The notes under the pieces were generated by a model. That model did no database searches, was not told the DNA's origin, and saw nothing but the letters and a program-made list of their open reading frames with translations. A DNA stretch of 64,000 bases from Pseudoselenomonas ruminis (lineage in GTDB: Bacteria > Bacillota > Negativicutes > Selenomonadales > Selenomonadaceae): positions 1 through 64,000 of the forward strand of contig NZ_VTOY01000002.1 in assembly GCF_008271295.1 (NCBI RefSeq), written 5' to 3'. Made by a program: the position numbers and the translations under genes. Each line of letters opens with the position of its first letter. Position 1 is the stretch's first letter. Shown here piece by piece: positions 30,286 through 37,894 of this stretch.

Positions 30286-31647
30286 TTAATGTTCTGCAGC
30301 CGACTGCATCTCAGCTTTTACGGAATCTGCTTCCGGTTTTGCTTCTTCCATGTCGCCCATTTCCTCTTTGAGGAAGGCGTTATCCTGCGCTTTGAGGAAC
30401 GGGAAGTAGATTGCCGTAGCGATAGCGAGGTTTACAATCTGAACCACTGCGCCCTGCCAGCCATCGAGCAGGAAGCCGGCAATGATTGGCGGCGTCGTCC
30501 AAGGAACCTGAACGGCCGTGAACGGAGCCATAAAGCCCGTCGTGATAGCAAAGTACGTAACAAACATCGCAATCAGCGGAACAATGACAAACGGTACCAA
30601 AAGGTACGGGTTGAACACGATTGGCAGACCGAAAATAATCGGCTCATTGATGTTAAAGAGACCCGGGACAAACGCCATCTTCATCAGCGATTTGAGCTGC
30701 TGGGAACGTGCCGTGAAAACACCAGCCAGCAAAAGGCCCAGCGTCAGGCCGCAGCCGCCGCTCTTTACAAATACATCGTTAATCTGGCAGGTGAAAATTT
30801 TAGCCTGCGGATTGTTGACAAGGCTCATACCAGCATCGATGATGTGCTGATTGTCCAAGGAGTTGGCAATAAGCAGCGGGCTTACCACACCGCCGACAAC
30901 GTTCGGGCCATGGATACCAGCCCAGAACAGGATGCTCTGAAGACCTACGATAATAGAACCACCAGCCAGCGAGTCGGAAAGACCCTGCAACGGCGTCTGG
31001 ATTACTTTAAAGATGAGTTCCGGCAGCGTCGTTGCGCCGATGTAATGGCAAAGGCCATAAAGTACCGAAGCCGACGTGAAGAAAATCATGCCCGGCACAA
31101 GAGCCGTGAAGGCTTTCGCTACGCCCGACGGAACCGAATCCGGCATCTTGATACCGATGTGGTTCTTTTCGCAGTAGCAGAATACATAGGAAACAAAGAA
31201 GGCAATGAAGATGGCAGTGATAACACCGTTGCTGCCTGCCCAGGCTTTCGGAATGATGTCGCCAATGGTTTCCCCACCTTTGCTTACAATCGTCGGCGGC
31301 ATCAGAATCAGGAAGGTCGAAAGCGCCAGGATGGATGCCATGATGGCATCGCAGCCTTCATTTTCAACGAATTTATAAGTGATGGACAAGACTACAATCA
31401 GTGCCAGGACGCTGAACGTGCCACCAGCAACCGCATTCAGCGGAGCCGTCCAATCCGTTCCAAAAATCGAAGCCATAAACTCCGGATATCCCGGCAGCGG
31501 CAGATTGGCCAGCAGCAGGAACACCGAACCGCAGATCGTGAACGGCGTCGTCATGATGAAACCATCACGCAGGGCCGCTACGGCACGAATCTGAGCGAAC
31601 TCCCCCATGAATTCGATAAATCTATCGAACATTTCTTGTTTACTCAT
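30286..31647 (-). CDS. PTS cellobiose-type IIC permease
   Basis: A 453-residue membrane permease of the lactose/cellobiose/diacetylchitobiose family. The start at 31647 (MSKQEMFDRF) is chosen because AGAGGAAAAG precedes it at good spacing and the family normally begins here; the frame stays open further upstream but without an SD. About ten hydrophobic segments are visible, with the conserved 'FNINEPIIFGLPIV' (catalytic-site glutamate and sugar binding) and a 'WAGIHGPNVVG' loop. The polar C-terminal tail (about 30 residues, Glu/Ala-rich) is soluble. It is the first gene of the catabolic operon, after a 5' leader with a hairpin. Confidence 0.93.
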   Translation of the reverse strand: MSKQEMFDRFIEFMGEFAQIRAVAALRDGFIMTTPFTICGSVFLLLANLPLPGYPEFMASIFGTDWTAPLNAVAGGTFSVLALIVVLSITYKFVENEGCDAIMASILALSTFLILMPPTIVSKGGETIGDIIPKAWAGSNGVITAIFIAFFVSYVFCYCEKNHIGIKMPDSVPSGVAKAFTALVPGMIFFTSASVLYGLCHYIGATTLPELIFKVIQTPLQGLSDSLAGGSIIVGLQSILFWAGIHGPNVVGGVVSPLLIANSLDNQHIIDAGMSLVNNPQAKIFTCQINDVFVKSGGCGLTLGLLLAGVFTARSQQLKSLMKMAFVPGLFNINEPIIFGLPIVFNPYLLVPFVIVPLIAMFVTYFAITTGFMAPFTAVQVPWTTPPIIAGFLLDGWQGAVVQIVNLAIATAIYFPFLKAQDNAFLKEEMGDMEEAKPEADSVKAEMQSAAEH

Positions 31648-31680
31648 TTTCTTTTCCTCTTTCCAAATTTGATTTACCCT

Positions 31681-31700
31681 GGGGCTGTGCGCGCAGCCCC
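31681..31700 (-). other. GC-rich hairpin in the 5' leader of the PTS operon
   Basis: GGGGCTG / CAGCCCC stem with a 6-nt loop, between the candidate promoter and the IIC start codon. No T run follows, so it is not a terminator. It may affect mRNA stability. Confidence 0.4.
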
Positions 31701-31721
31701 CGTTCCCCTTAAGGTGATTAT

Positions 31722-31750
31722 AATATAACACGATGCCAATTGCGGAACAA
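31722..31750 (-). promoter_or_regulatory. Candidate promoter of the beta-glucan PTS operon
   Basis: Minus strand TTGTTC (31750-31745), 17-nt spacer, TATATT (31727-31722) with an upstream TGT, giving an extended -10. The weak -35 suits a regulated promoter. Confidence 0.4.
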
Positions 31751-31765
31751 TAAAGTTGAACCAAT
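31739..31765. promoter_or_regulatory. Possible RpiR operator over the -35
   Basis: Imperfect inverted repeat with outer arms ATTG / CAAT and inner arms AAC / GTT around a central AATAAA. It covers the -35 of the operon promoter, where the divergently placed control gene's product would act. The regulator-site link is inference. Confidence 0.25.
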
Positions 31766-31874
31766 ACGAAACACTGCTTCACAACCTTGGTAAAAAACGC
31801 ATTTTGTCTCGTAGCACTGTTACATATATTATACATATTCTGATAATTTCGTTATTTTATGCAAAAACGAGCAC

Positions 31875-31906
31875 CAAAAAAGCCTTCCCCGTAAAAGGAG
31901 AAGGCT
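31875..31906 (-). terminator. Terminator of rpiR (and the dnaX transcript)
   Basis: Minus-strand stem AGCCTTCTCC / GGGGAAGGCT followed by TTTTTT, 13 bp after the rpiR stop codon. It separates the regulator from the PTS operon downstream. Confidence 0.85.
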
Positions 31907-31918
31907 GACTCATTTCGC

Positions 31919-32761
31919 TTAATAATAGAAGTGTTTGCTAAGCCACTGTTCTTTCTGGCGGGCACTGTGGAAATCGACGCGGGTCATCAAGACCGCAAAC
32001 AAAATATCCATGACGTATTTCGCTCCCATGAGGAATACACGCGGGCCAAGTTCCTCCATGGATTTGACGGTTGCGACCGGGAATACCACATCCGCTACCG
32101 ATGCCAGGCTCGAGCGCGGTGATGCCGTCAGGACGATAATCGGATTACCGCGGAGTTTTATCAGCCGGCCAATATCAAGCAGCATACGATTTTCCCCCGT
32201 GCGGCTGATAAAGAAGGCAACGTGTTCCTTAGGCGCGCCCGTAGCCTGCAAATACTGCATGGTCATAGCCGGGTGAACCGTAGAACATTTATTGGCCATG
32301 ATAAAGCTTGACGCTGCCATATTGGCAATGTCAAGATTGTTATCCGTCGCATAAAAATCCACATGCTCGGTTTTATTCAGCAGTGCCAGTGCACGGACAA
32401 AATCCGAAGGTTCGAGCATATTGCGCGTATCCTTGAGTGCATCAATTTCGATACTGGTAACTTTATCGAGAATTGAATGAACCGAATCGCGGTCTGTCAT
32501 CATGAGCTCTTTGCCATGTGGCCGGTCGACATACTGCATCATCTCCGCCAGGAATTTAACGCGGAATTCCGTATAGCCGCCAAACCCCAGCTTCTGGCTG
32601 AAGCGCACGATAGCAGCCGAACTCGTAAAGGTTTCCTTCGCCAACTGACGCGTAGACATACCGGGCAGCATGCGAAAGTTTGCCAGCAGATAATCGGCAA
32701 TCATGGCCTCGGATTCCGAAAAACCATCCTTATCCTGTAATTGTTTTACTACCCCCGTCAT
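31919..32761 (-). CDS. MurR/RpiR-family transcriptional regulator
   Basis: A 280-residue regulator with an N-terminal RpiR helix-turn-helix (about 1-80, containing 'SESEAMIADYLLANF' and 'STRQLAKETFTSSAAIVRF') and a SIS sugar-phosphate-binding domain (about 110-250, with 'HVAFFISRTGENRMLLDI'). It lies upstream of the glucan PTS operon on the same strand and is the obvious candidate regulator of it, probably sensing a phospho-sugar. Its ATG overlaps the dnaX stop codon (ATGA), so it is read from the dnaX transcript and may be translationally coupled to a housekeeping gene. No separate promoter is visible inside dnaX. Confidence 0.9.
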   Translation of the reverse strand: MTGVVKQLQDKDGFSESEAMIADYLLANFRMLPGMSTRQLAKETFTSSAAIVRFSQKLGFGGYTEFRVKFLAEMMQYVDRPHGKELMMTDRDSVHSILDKVTSIEIDALKDTRNMLEPSDFVRALALLNKTEHVDFYATDNNLDIANMAASSFIMANKCSTVHPAMTMQYLQATGAPKEHVAFFISRTGENRMLLDIGRLIKLRGNPIIVLTASPRSSLASVADVVFPVATVKSMEELGPRVFLMGAKYVMDILFAVLMTRVDFHSARQKEQWLSKHFYY

Positions 32762-34479
32762 TTTTCTCCCTCGATTTCAACTACATGATCCCCAAAATAA
32801 TTAAAAGCTTTTTCAAGTGGTGCTCGTTCCTCCGGCGGCATTTGGTTCAGATTCACTGGAATCGTCTCCGGCTCCTGGAGCACAGCCGCTGGCTGTTTTT
32901 GCTTGGGCCGTGGCGGCGGCGTCATCGGCCTGTCCTCACCGCTGCAGGAAAGATGAAGTTCCCTGCCCGTAATCTCCTGCAAAATCGTCTCGAGCTGCGC
33001 ACGATAATTGCGCATCGTAAGCGACGCCATAAGACTCCCCTTGAACTGAATAAAAAACTGCCGCTCTGTCATACCCGCAAAGGTTCCCTGTGATACACAG
33101 GCAAATATCGGCATCTTATTCGTGTCTTTCAGCGTCTGAAGCAGTGTATTCCAGACTTGCGTATCTTCTGCACTGACGGGCATTGGCGCCGGTGCAGGGC
33201 TTGGTGCTGGAACCTGCTCTGCCCGTGCCCGCATGTTTTCCCCTTTGTTGCGGACAGGTGCTGCTTTCGCAGCCGACATTGCCTTTGCTCCTGCAGCCAA
33301 AGCTGCACTAACCTGGGCAAGCTTTGCCTCCAGCTGGGCGATCCTATCGTTATCCGGTGCTGCTGCAACTGATGCAGCCACCATCGGTGTGGCCTGTTCT
33401 TCCCGGCAAAGCGACAGCAGTGCCACCTCTACCGTAATGCGCGGCTGCGGCGACCATTTCATTTCATTCATCGCTTCATGGAGCCGCTTTATCATCCGCA
33501 TGACCTGCTCTGCCGGGAAAAGTCCCGCCTGTTCCTTCAGGACATCATCCTGCTCGGCATAGAGGTCCATGTTGGCCACCGTCCCCACGGCCTGATAAAT
33601 CATAAGGCTTCGCAAGTGCAGCGAAAGCTCCGCTACAATCTGCTTGAGATCCTTGCCATCACGCAAGAGCTCGGCTATAATCTCCAGCACTTCCTGTGCT
33701 TTGTGTGCCGCCAAAGCTCTCGTCATCCGGTAAATCCAGTCATGCCCCACCAGTCCTAAGATTTGCCGCACCCGTTCCGCCGTAATCGTTCCCTCCGACA
33801 GGGCAGAACACTGGTCGAGTATCGAAAGCGCATCGCGCAGTCCGCCATCCGCCTGAACCGCTATCATCGTCAAGGCTTCATCTTCGGCATCAAGCTTCAT
33901 TTCATCAGCTACATACCGAAGACGGTCATGAATCTCTTCAACGGTAATACGCTTGAAGTCATACCGCTGGCAACGAGACTGTATCGTTGCTGGAACCTTG
34001 TGTGCCTCCGTCGTCGCCAGAATAAAAACGACATGGGCTGGCGGCTCCTCCAACGTCTTTAACAGCGCATTGAAGGCCTCCGTGGTCAGCATGTGAACCT
34101 CGTCGATGATGTAAATCTTATACCGTCCATCGACCGGCGCAAATTTTACCGTCTCACGCAAATCGCGGATTTCATCAATACCGCGGTTCGATGCTGCATC
34201 GATTTCGAACACATCCATGGAGGAACCATCGTTTATCTTGCGGCACTGTGCACACGTCCCGCACGGATCCGGCGTTGGCCCCTGTTCACAGTTCAATGCC
34301 TTGGCAAGAATCTTTGCCGTACTGGTCTTACCAGTACCACGCGGACCGGAAAACAAATACGCATGACCAATCCTGCCCGATGTGATAGCATTGGACAGCG
34401 TACGGCTGATATGCTCCTGACCGACCAGGTCCTTGAAACTGCCTGGACGCCATTTCCGATATAATGCAATATAAGCCAT
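32758..34479 (-). CDS. dnaX: DNA polymerase III subunit gamma/tau
   Basis: A 573-residue clamp-loader ATPase. In order: 'YRKWRPGSFKDLVGQEHI', the Walker A motif GPRGTGKTST near residue 45, the zinc module (CEQ...CGTCAQC, about 64-79), Walker B 'KIYIIDEVHML' near 120, the sensor SRC motif in 'IQSRCQRYDF', and domain III ending near 370. A Pro/Ala-rich linker and a tau-type C-terminal domain follow. It starts with ATG after AGGGGG. Immediately upstream are SRP RNA and tRNA-Ser, a common Firmicute order. The usual next genes, ybaB and recR, are displaced by 8.8 kb. Confidence 0.97.
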   Translation of the reverse strand: MAYIALYRKWRPGSFKDLVGQEHISRTLSNAITSGRIGHAYLFSGPRGTGKTSTAKILAKALNCEQGPTPDPCGTCAQCRKINDGSSMDVFEIDAASNRGIDEIRDLRETVKFAPVDGRYKIYIIDEVHMLTTEAFNALLKTLEEPPAHVVFILATTEAHKVPATIQSRCQRYDFKRITVEEIHDRLRYVADEMKLDAEDEALTMIAVQADGGLRDALSILDQCSALSEGTITAERVRQILGLVGHDWIYRMTRALAAHKAQEVLEIIAELLRDGKDLKQIVAELSLHLRSLMIYQAVGTVANMDLYAEQDDVLKEQAGLFPAEQVMRMIKRLHEAMNEMKWSPQPRITVEVALLSLCREEQATPMVAASVAAAPDNDRIAQLEAKLAQVSAALAAGAKAMSAAKAAPVRNKGENMRARAEQVPAPSPAPAPMPVSAEDTQVWNTLLQTLKDTNKMPIFACVSQGTFAGMTERQFFIQFKGSLMASLTMRNYRAQLETILQEITGRELHLSCSGEDRPMTPPPRPKQKQPAAVLQEPETIPVNLNQMPPEERAPLEKAFNYFGDHVVEIEGEK

Positions 34480-34508
34480 GAATTGTTTTCCCCCTGATTC
34501 CGCGATAC

Positions 34509-34536
34509 AAAAAAAGGATAGCTATGGCAGCTATCC
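34509..34536 (-). terminator. Terminator of the SRP RNA
   Basis: Minus strand GGATAGCT / AGCTATCC stem (34529-34536 and 34516-34523) with a 5-nt loop followed by seven T. It lies between the SRP RNA and dnaX, so dnaX may rely on read-through. Confidence 0.85.
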
Positions 34537-34552
34537 CCTTGTTCTTTTTCAC

Positions 34553-34675
34553 GTCGGACCACAGTCCCCAGGCGCCCTCACGGCACATGAAGCGACCCTC
34601 TTATCGCTGCTTCCTTCCGGACCTGACGAGGTTCGTGGGACTTCATTGCGTAAGACCAAAGCACTATGGCCCGAC
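34553..34675 (-). ncRNA. ffs: Signal recognition particle RNA (small bacterial type)
   Basis: The minus strand contains the diagnostic apical SRP segment GTCAGGTCCGGAAGGAAGCA, which carries the GGAA tetraloop and the Ffh-binding internal loops. The ends pair in a long helix (GTCGGGCCATAGT with ACTGTGGTCCGAC), giving a roughly 120-nt hairpin RNA. It works with Ffh to target membrane and secreted proteins. It sits between tRNA-Ser and dnaX and has its own terminator. Exact ends are set by the helix and may be off by a few bases. Confidence 0.93.
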
Positions 34676-34729
34676 CTGAAAAAGAATTCTGCCTCTTCTG
34701 CCATCCAATATTAAAAAAGGATATAAAAA

Positions 34730-34821
34730 TGGCGGAGAGTGAGAGATTCGAACTCTCGATACAGCGTTCACCGTATACACGCTTTCCAGGCGTGCTCCTT
34801 CAACCACTCGGACAACTCTCC
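34730..34821 (-). tRNA. tRNA-Ser (anticodon GGA)
   Basis: A 92-nt class II tRNA with CCA encoded. The acceptor stem GGAGAGT pairs with ACTCTCC, the anticodon stem CACGC/GCGTG holds the loop CTGGAAA (anticodon GGA, reading UCC/UCU), a long variable arm follows as expected for Ser, and the T arm is GAGAG TTCGAAT CTCTC. Confidence 0.97.
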
Positions 34822-34884
34822 ACAATGCTCTACCAAAAGAAGCTATTAAGTTTTTATTGCTGATGTCGCTCAACAACAGAACCT

Positions 34885-34913
34885 ATTATACGGGTTATCA
34901 AACCAGATGTCAA
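34885..34913 (-). promoter_or_regulatory. Perfect consensus promoter of tRNA-Ser/SRP RNA
   Basis: Minus strand TTGACA (34913-34908), exactly 17 nt, TATAAT (34890-34885), with an A/T-rich UP-like tract just upstream. This is the strongest promoter visible in the window and fits a stable-RNA unit; dnaX and rpiR lie downstream. Confidence 0.85.
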
Positions 34914-34943
34914 CACTTTTTTGAAAAATTTTCAACCCGCAAG

Positions 34944-34973
34944 AAAATAGGAGCAGCTTCCTGCCCCTATTTT
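34944..34973. terminator. Hairpin terminator after the CheX-like gene
   Basis: Perfect 13-bp stem AAAATAGGAGCAG / CTGCCCCTATTTT (one wobble) with a 4-nt loop, next to the CheX-like stop codon. The arms themselves end in A and T runs, so it may work in both directions. Confidence 0.7.
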
Positions 34974-34974
34974 A

Positions 34975-35616
34975 TCAAAAAAACTCGTCGACCGCCAGTA
35001 TGATTTGAAATGAACCAAACGAGGTATAGACCCGCAGGCGCAATTGACGGCTCCCCTGCGGTACTACATCCTTCTTCCAGCGCGGCGGGTGCAAATCCCC
35101 TTCCAAATCTCTTTTGGCCATCTCAATGCTGAACAGCCCCTGAACGACATTGAGAAACTCTTCGCAGCAGTCAATTGCCAAATCGTCCACCCGGTCGAAT
35201 TCCTCTCCGCTATAGCGGCGCGCCATTTCCAAAAAGACTGGTTCCGAGGCGATAACACCGCCGACAAAGTCAATGTCACCACTCACGCGAATCGAAACGG
35301 CATAGGCTGGCGATGGTTCCTCCGTCACCACAAGATCCTGTGACACGACACTGAACGTGTGCGTCAATTCCTGCATCTTCTCAATGAAAAGCTCCACATA
35401 CTTCGTGTAGATGTTCAGCTCATCATCATAGCCATCAGCAGCTGCCAATTTGACCGCCGTGCGGATTGGACGGGCATCCGCGCGGACAATCTCAGGCACC
35501 CGATGCACGAGTATCTCCTCATCCGTCTCCCCCTGCCGCAGCAAGGACTGAATTTCCTCCGGACTGTAATTCCTTTCATTTAACAGGCATTGTGCAATGT
35601 TGTATTTATTTTTCAT
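34975..35616 (-). CDS. CheX-like (CheC/CheX family) protein
   Basis: About 213 residues. The C-terminal 150 residues resemble the CheX/CheC fold ('YAVSIRVSGDIDFVGGVIAS', 'DDLAIDCCEEFLNVVQGLF'), whose members dephosphorylate CheY-type receivers. The canonical ExxN signature appears as 'EEFLN'. The N-terminal 60 residues are a separate helical region. The start at 35616 is chosen because it has AGAAGG upstream and gives an 11-nt overlap with the response-regulator gene; an earlier in-frame codon lacks an SD. The tight overlap with a CheY-like gene supports a phosphatase/receiver pair. Phosphatase activity is inferred. Confidence 0.75.
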   Translation of the reverse strand: MKNKYNIAQCLLNERNYSPEEIQSLLRQGETDEEILVHRVPEIVRADARPIRTAVKLAAADGYDDELNIYTKYVELFIEKMQELTHTFSVVSQDLVVTEEPSPAYAVSIRVSGDIDFVGGVIASEPVFLEMARRYSGEEFDRVDDLAIDCCEEFLNVVQGLFSIEMAKRDLEGDLHPPRWKKDVVPQGSRQLRLRVYTSFGSFQIILAVDEFF

Positions 35617-35992
35617 CGCCAGCGACCTTCTTTCGGACAGACTCAATGGTCTTCTTTATCTGGTCGCTGGAGTATGGTTTCTGGATAAAGTCCATTGCCC
35701 CCATCTTCAAGGTCGTCATCAGCTTCTGCGGAGTTCCCGCGGAAGACAACATGACTACCGGCAGGTCCGGATTGACTTCCTTGATTACCTGCAAAGCCTC
35801 TATCCCGCCGACTTCCGGCATGACAATATCAAGGAATATGCAGTCAATCGATTCCTGAAGATTCAGCATAACAGCGTCTTTGCCATTTTCTGCCTCCAGC
35901 ACTTCACAATCCAGCGCTTCCAGCTCCTGACGCAGTTTTTTTCGCAACAGTTTCGAATCATCGGTAATGAGAACCTTGAGTTTTCTATCCAA
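35606..35992 (-). CDS. CheY-like single-domain response regulator
   Basis: A 128-residue receiver domain only. Acidic residues D11/D12 ('LITDDSKLL'), phospho-acceptor D55 in 'CIFLDIVMPE', Ser/Thr in 'VVMLSSAG' and the conserved Lys in 'FIQKPY' are all present. There is no output domain, so it must act by protein contact, for example on a flagellar switch or a partner. It starts with TTG after GGGGGG. It overlaps the CheX-like gene. No histidine kinase is nearby. Confidence 0.9.
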   Translation of the reverse strand: MDRKLKVLITDDSKLLRKKLRQELEALDCEVLEAENGKDAVMLNLQESIDCIFLDIVMPEVGGIEALQVIKEVNPDLPVVMLSSAGTPQKLMTTLKMGAMDFIQKPYSSDQIKKTIESVRKKVAGDEK

Positions 35993-36118
35993 TGTTGTCG
36001 CCCCCCAAATATCTCTATTGGCTTATTATTTCTAAATTATATCCCGTTCATCCAAAATATCGGATATTCTATCTATTCGCTAAAGCCATTTTATTTTCCT
36101 TCTCGCCGTACTGTAGCA

Positions 36119-36161
36119 ATAAAAAAAAGCTCCGATGACTCAACATAAAGTCATCGGAGCT
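36119..36161 (-). terminator. Terminator of the nucleoside operon
   Basis: Thirteen-bp perfect stem AGCTCCGATGACT / AGTCATCGGAGCT with an 8-nt loop, followed on the minus strand by a T run (complement of A at 36119-36128). It is 36 bp after the nupC-like stop. Confidence 0.88.
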
Positions 36162-36196
36162 TCGCTTATAAAACTGTTATTGAAAAGCGCCGTTTA

Positions 36197-37396
36197 TTAC
36201 CAGACGAACAGGCCAGCAATGCCTGCCGACAGCAGCGAAACCAGAATACCCGAAAGCAGCATATAGCCAACGTTACGGGAAATCAGTTCGTTCTTTTCAT
36301 CATCGACAATGCCCTTGAAGCAGCCGATAATCATGCCCAGCGTCGAGAAGTTGGCGAAGGACGTAACAAAGACCGTCAAAACGCCCTGCATATGACGGCT
36401 GAACTGACCCAGGATGTCCTGAACATTCAGCATGACAACGAACTCATTGGTGACGAGTTTCGTGCCCATGTACTGTGCCAGCTGGAACGCTTCGGCCGAG
36501 TCAAGACCCATGAGCCAGGCAAACGGGAACATGATGCAGCCCAGAATATTCTCCAGCGTGATGGCCGGATGGATGAGAACCAGCAGCATATCAATGAGTT
36601 TAGCCAACGCAACGAATGCGATGACGTTAGCACAGATGATCAGAATCAGACGGCCAGCACCAAGAATGGAGTTGCCGAGGAAGGAGAAGAACGGCTCGCG
36701 CTCTTTGCCACCTTCCGTAACCGTTGCTACCGTATCTTCTTCCTCGGAGATTTTAACCGGATGCAGCAGGTTCGTAACGATAAGTGCATTGATAACGTTC
36801 AAAGGAATTGCCGTGATGATGAATTCGCCCGGCATCATCTGCGTATAGATACCGACCATAGCAGCCGTGATGCAGCTCATGGACATCATGGCAAGCGTCA
36901 GGCAGCGGTCTGCCTTCATGCGTTTGAGCTGAAGACTGGAAACAGCCAATGCCTCCGTATTGCCCAGGAACATCATCTCAATCGCAAAGAACGACTCGAA
37001 CTTCGGCTCACGCGTAACGAATGCCAAAGCTTTACCAACCCATTTGATGATGAACGGCAGTACACCGATGTAAGTAAGAATATCGAACATCGGAACAACC
37101 AGCAGGATCGGCAGCAGCGCTGCCGTGAAGAAGTTCATCTGCGGAACGTGTACCCAGTCCGGGAAGGCAAACGCAATACCTTCATAAGCCACGCTGATAA
37201 GCCAGCTAAAACCTGCGGCAGCAGCGACAATGATTTCACGGCCAATCGAGAACGACGTCAGGAACCAGGCCATAAATACGTTGAGCAGCAGCAAGGCGCC
37301 TACACTGCGCCACTGAATTTCTTTGCGTTTTTTGGATAAAAGAACACCGATTGCCAAAAATACCAAAACGCCAAGAACATTGATAATAAAGTACAT
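36197..37396 (-). CDS. NupC-type concentrative nucleoside transporter
   Basis: A 399-residue inner-membrane symporter of the CNT family, importing nucleosides with H+ or Na+. Around ten hydrophobic segments are visible, with the family blocks 'MFLGNTEALAVSSLQLKRM', 'GIYTQMMPGEFIITAI' and 'NEFVVMLNVQDILG'. The start at 37396 (MYFIINVLG) follows AAGGAGAG at 8 nt and is preferred over an upstream ATG lacking an SD. It is the last gene of the deoB-pdp-cdd-nupC run, but a promoter and palindromic operator lie just upstream, so it can also be expressed alone. Confidence 0.93.
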   Translation of the reverse strand: MYFIINVLGVLVFLAIGVLLSKKRKEIQWRSVGALLLLNVFMAWFLTSFSIGREIIVAAAAGFSWLISVAYEGIAFAFPDWVHVPQMNFFTAALLPILLVVPMFDILTYIGVLPFIIKWVGKALAFVTREPKFESFFAIEMMFLGNTEALAVSSLQLKRMKADRCLTLAMMSMSCITAAMVGIYTQMMPGEFIITAIPLNVINALIVTNLLHPVKISEEEDTVATVTEGGKEREPFFSFLGNSILGAGRLILIICANVIAFVALAKLIDMLLVLIHPAITLENILGCIMFPFAWLMGLDSAEAFQLAQYMGTKLVTNEFVVMLNVQDILGQFSRHMQGVLTVFVTSFANFSTLGMIIGCFKGIVDDEKNELISRNVGYMLLSGILVSLLSAGIAGLFVW

Positions 37397-37425
37397 GATT
37401 TTCTCTCCTTTGTACCTGTGAGATA

Positions 37426-37469
37426 AGGACACGTGTCCTATTCTCTCACAAAGTACATATTATTGTCAA
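37426..37469 (-). promoter_or_regulatory. nupC promoter overlapped by palindromic operator
   Basis: Minus strand TTGACA (37469-37464), 18-nt spacer, GAGAAT (37445-37440). The perfect 14-bp palindrome AGGACACGTGTCCT (37426-37439) starts immediately after the -10, over the expected start site, and is flanked by further inverted arms TGTGAGA / TCTCACA. This is the layout of a repressor site. Confidence 0.7.
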
Positions 37470-37481
37470 TATTTACTGATA

Positions 37482-37868
37482 TTAAAGGTCTTTATCCGTG
37501 AATGCAAACGGCAGAATCTCTTCCAGCGTAGCGACTTTCACATCGCCTTTGAGGTTTGCCATGATAATCTTGTTGATGTGGAATTCGCCCATAACCTGAC
37601 GGCAGGCACCACATGGTGAACACGGTCCTTCCGTGTCGGCAATCAAGGCAATTGCCTCAATTTCCTTCTCGCCTTCCGATACCGCTTTAAAAATAGCCGT
37701 GCGCTCAGCACAATTCGTTACCGGATAGCTGGAATTTTCGATATTGCAGCCGCCATAGACGTTTCCTTTTTTCGTCAATACAGCCGCACCAACCTTAAAC
37801 TTGGAATACGGGCTGTAGGAAAACTCCCGGTATTTCTTGGCGACCTCGATAAGTTCTTTATCCTCCAT
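37482..37868 (-). CDS. cdd: Cytidine deaminase
   Basis: A 128-residue tetrameric-type enzyme converting cytidine and deoxycytidine to uridine and deoxyuridine. The zinc ligands and catalytic glutamate are visible: C53-A-E55 in 'NCAERTAIFKA' and C86, C89 in 'PCSPCGACRQ'. 'KFKVGAAVLTKKG' binds the substrate. Length is typical of the homotetramer class. SD GGAGGG is 7 nt before the ATG. It lies 26 nt after pdp, feeding uridine to the phosphorylase. Confidence 0.96.
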   Translation of the reverse strand: MEDKELIEVAKKYREFSYSPYSKFKVGAAVLTKKGNVYGGCNIENSSYPVTNCAERTAIFKAVSEGEKEIEAIALIADTEGPCSPCGACRQVMGEFHINKIIMANLKGDVKVATLEEILPFAFTDKDL

Positions 37869-37894
37869 CGTATAACCCTCCCCGTTAGCTACGA

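Noticed and set aside
29989..31728. Long plus-strand open frame (579 codons)
   Set aside because: Antisense to the porin and PTS IIC genes; composition is a mirror of membrane-protein codons.
36392..37339. Plus-strand open frame (315 codons) across the nucleoside transporter
   Set aside because: Shadow of the nupC-like gene, no SD and no domain similarity.
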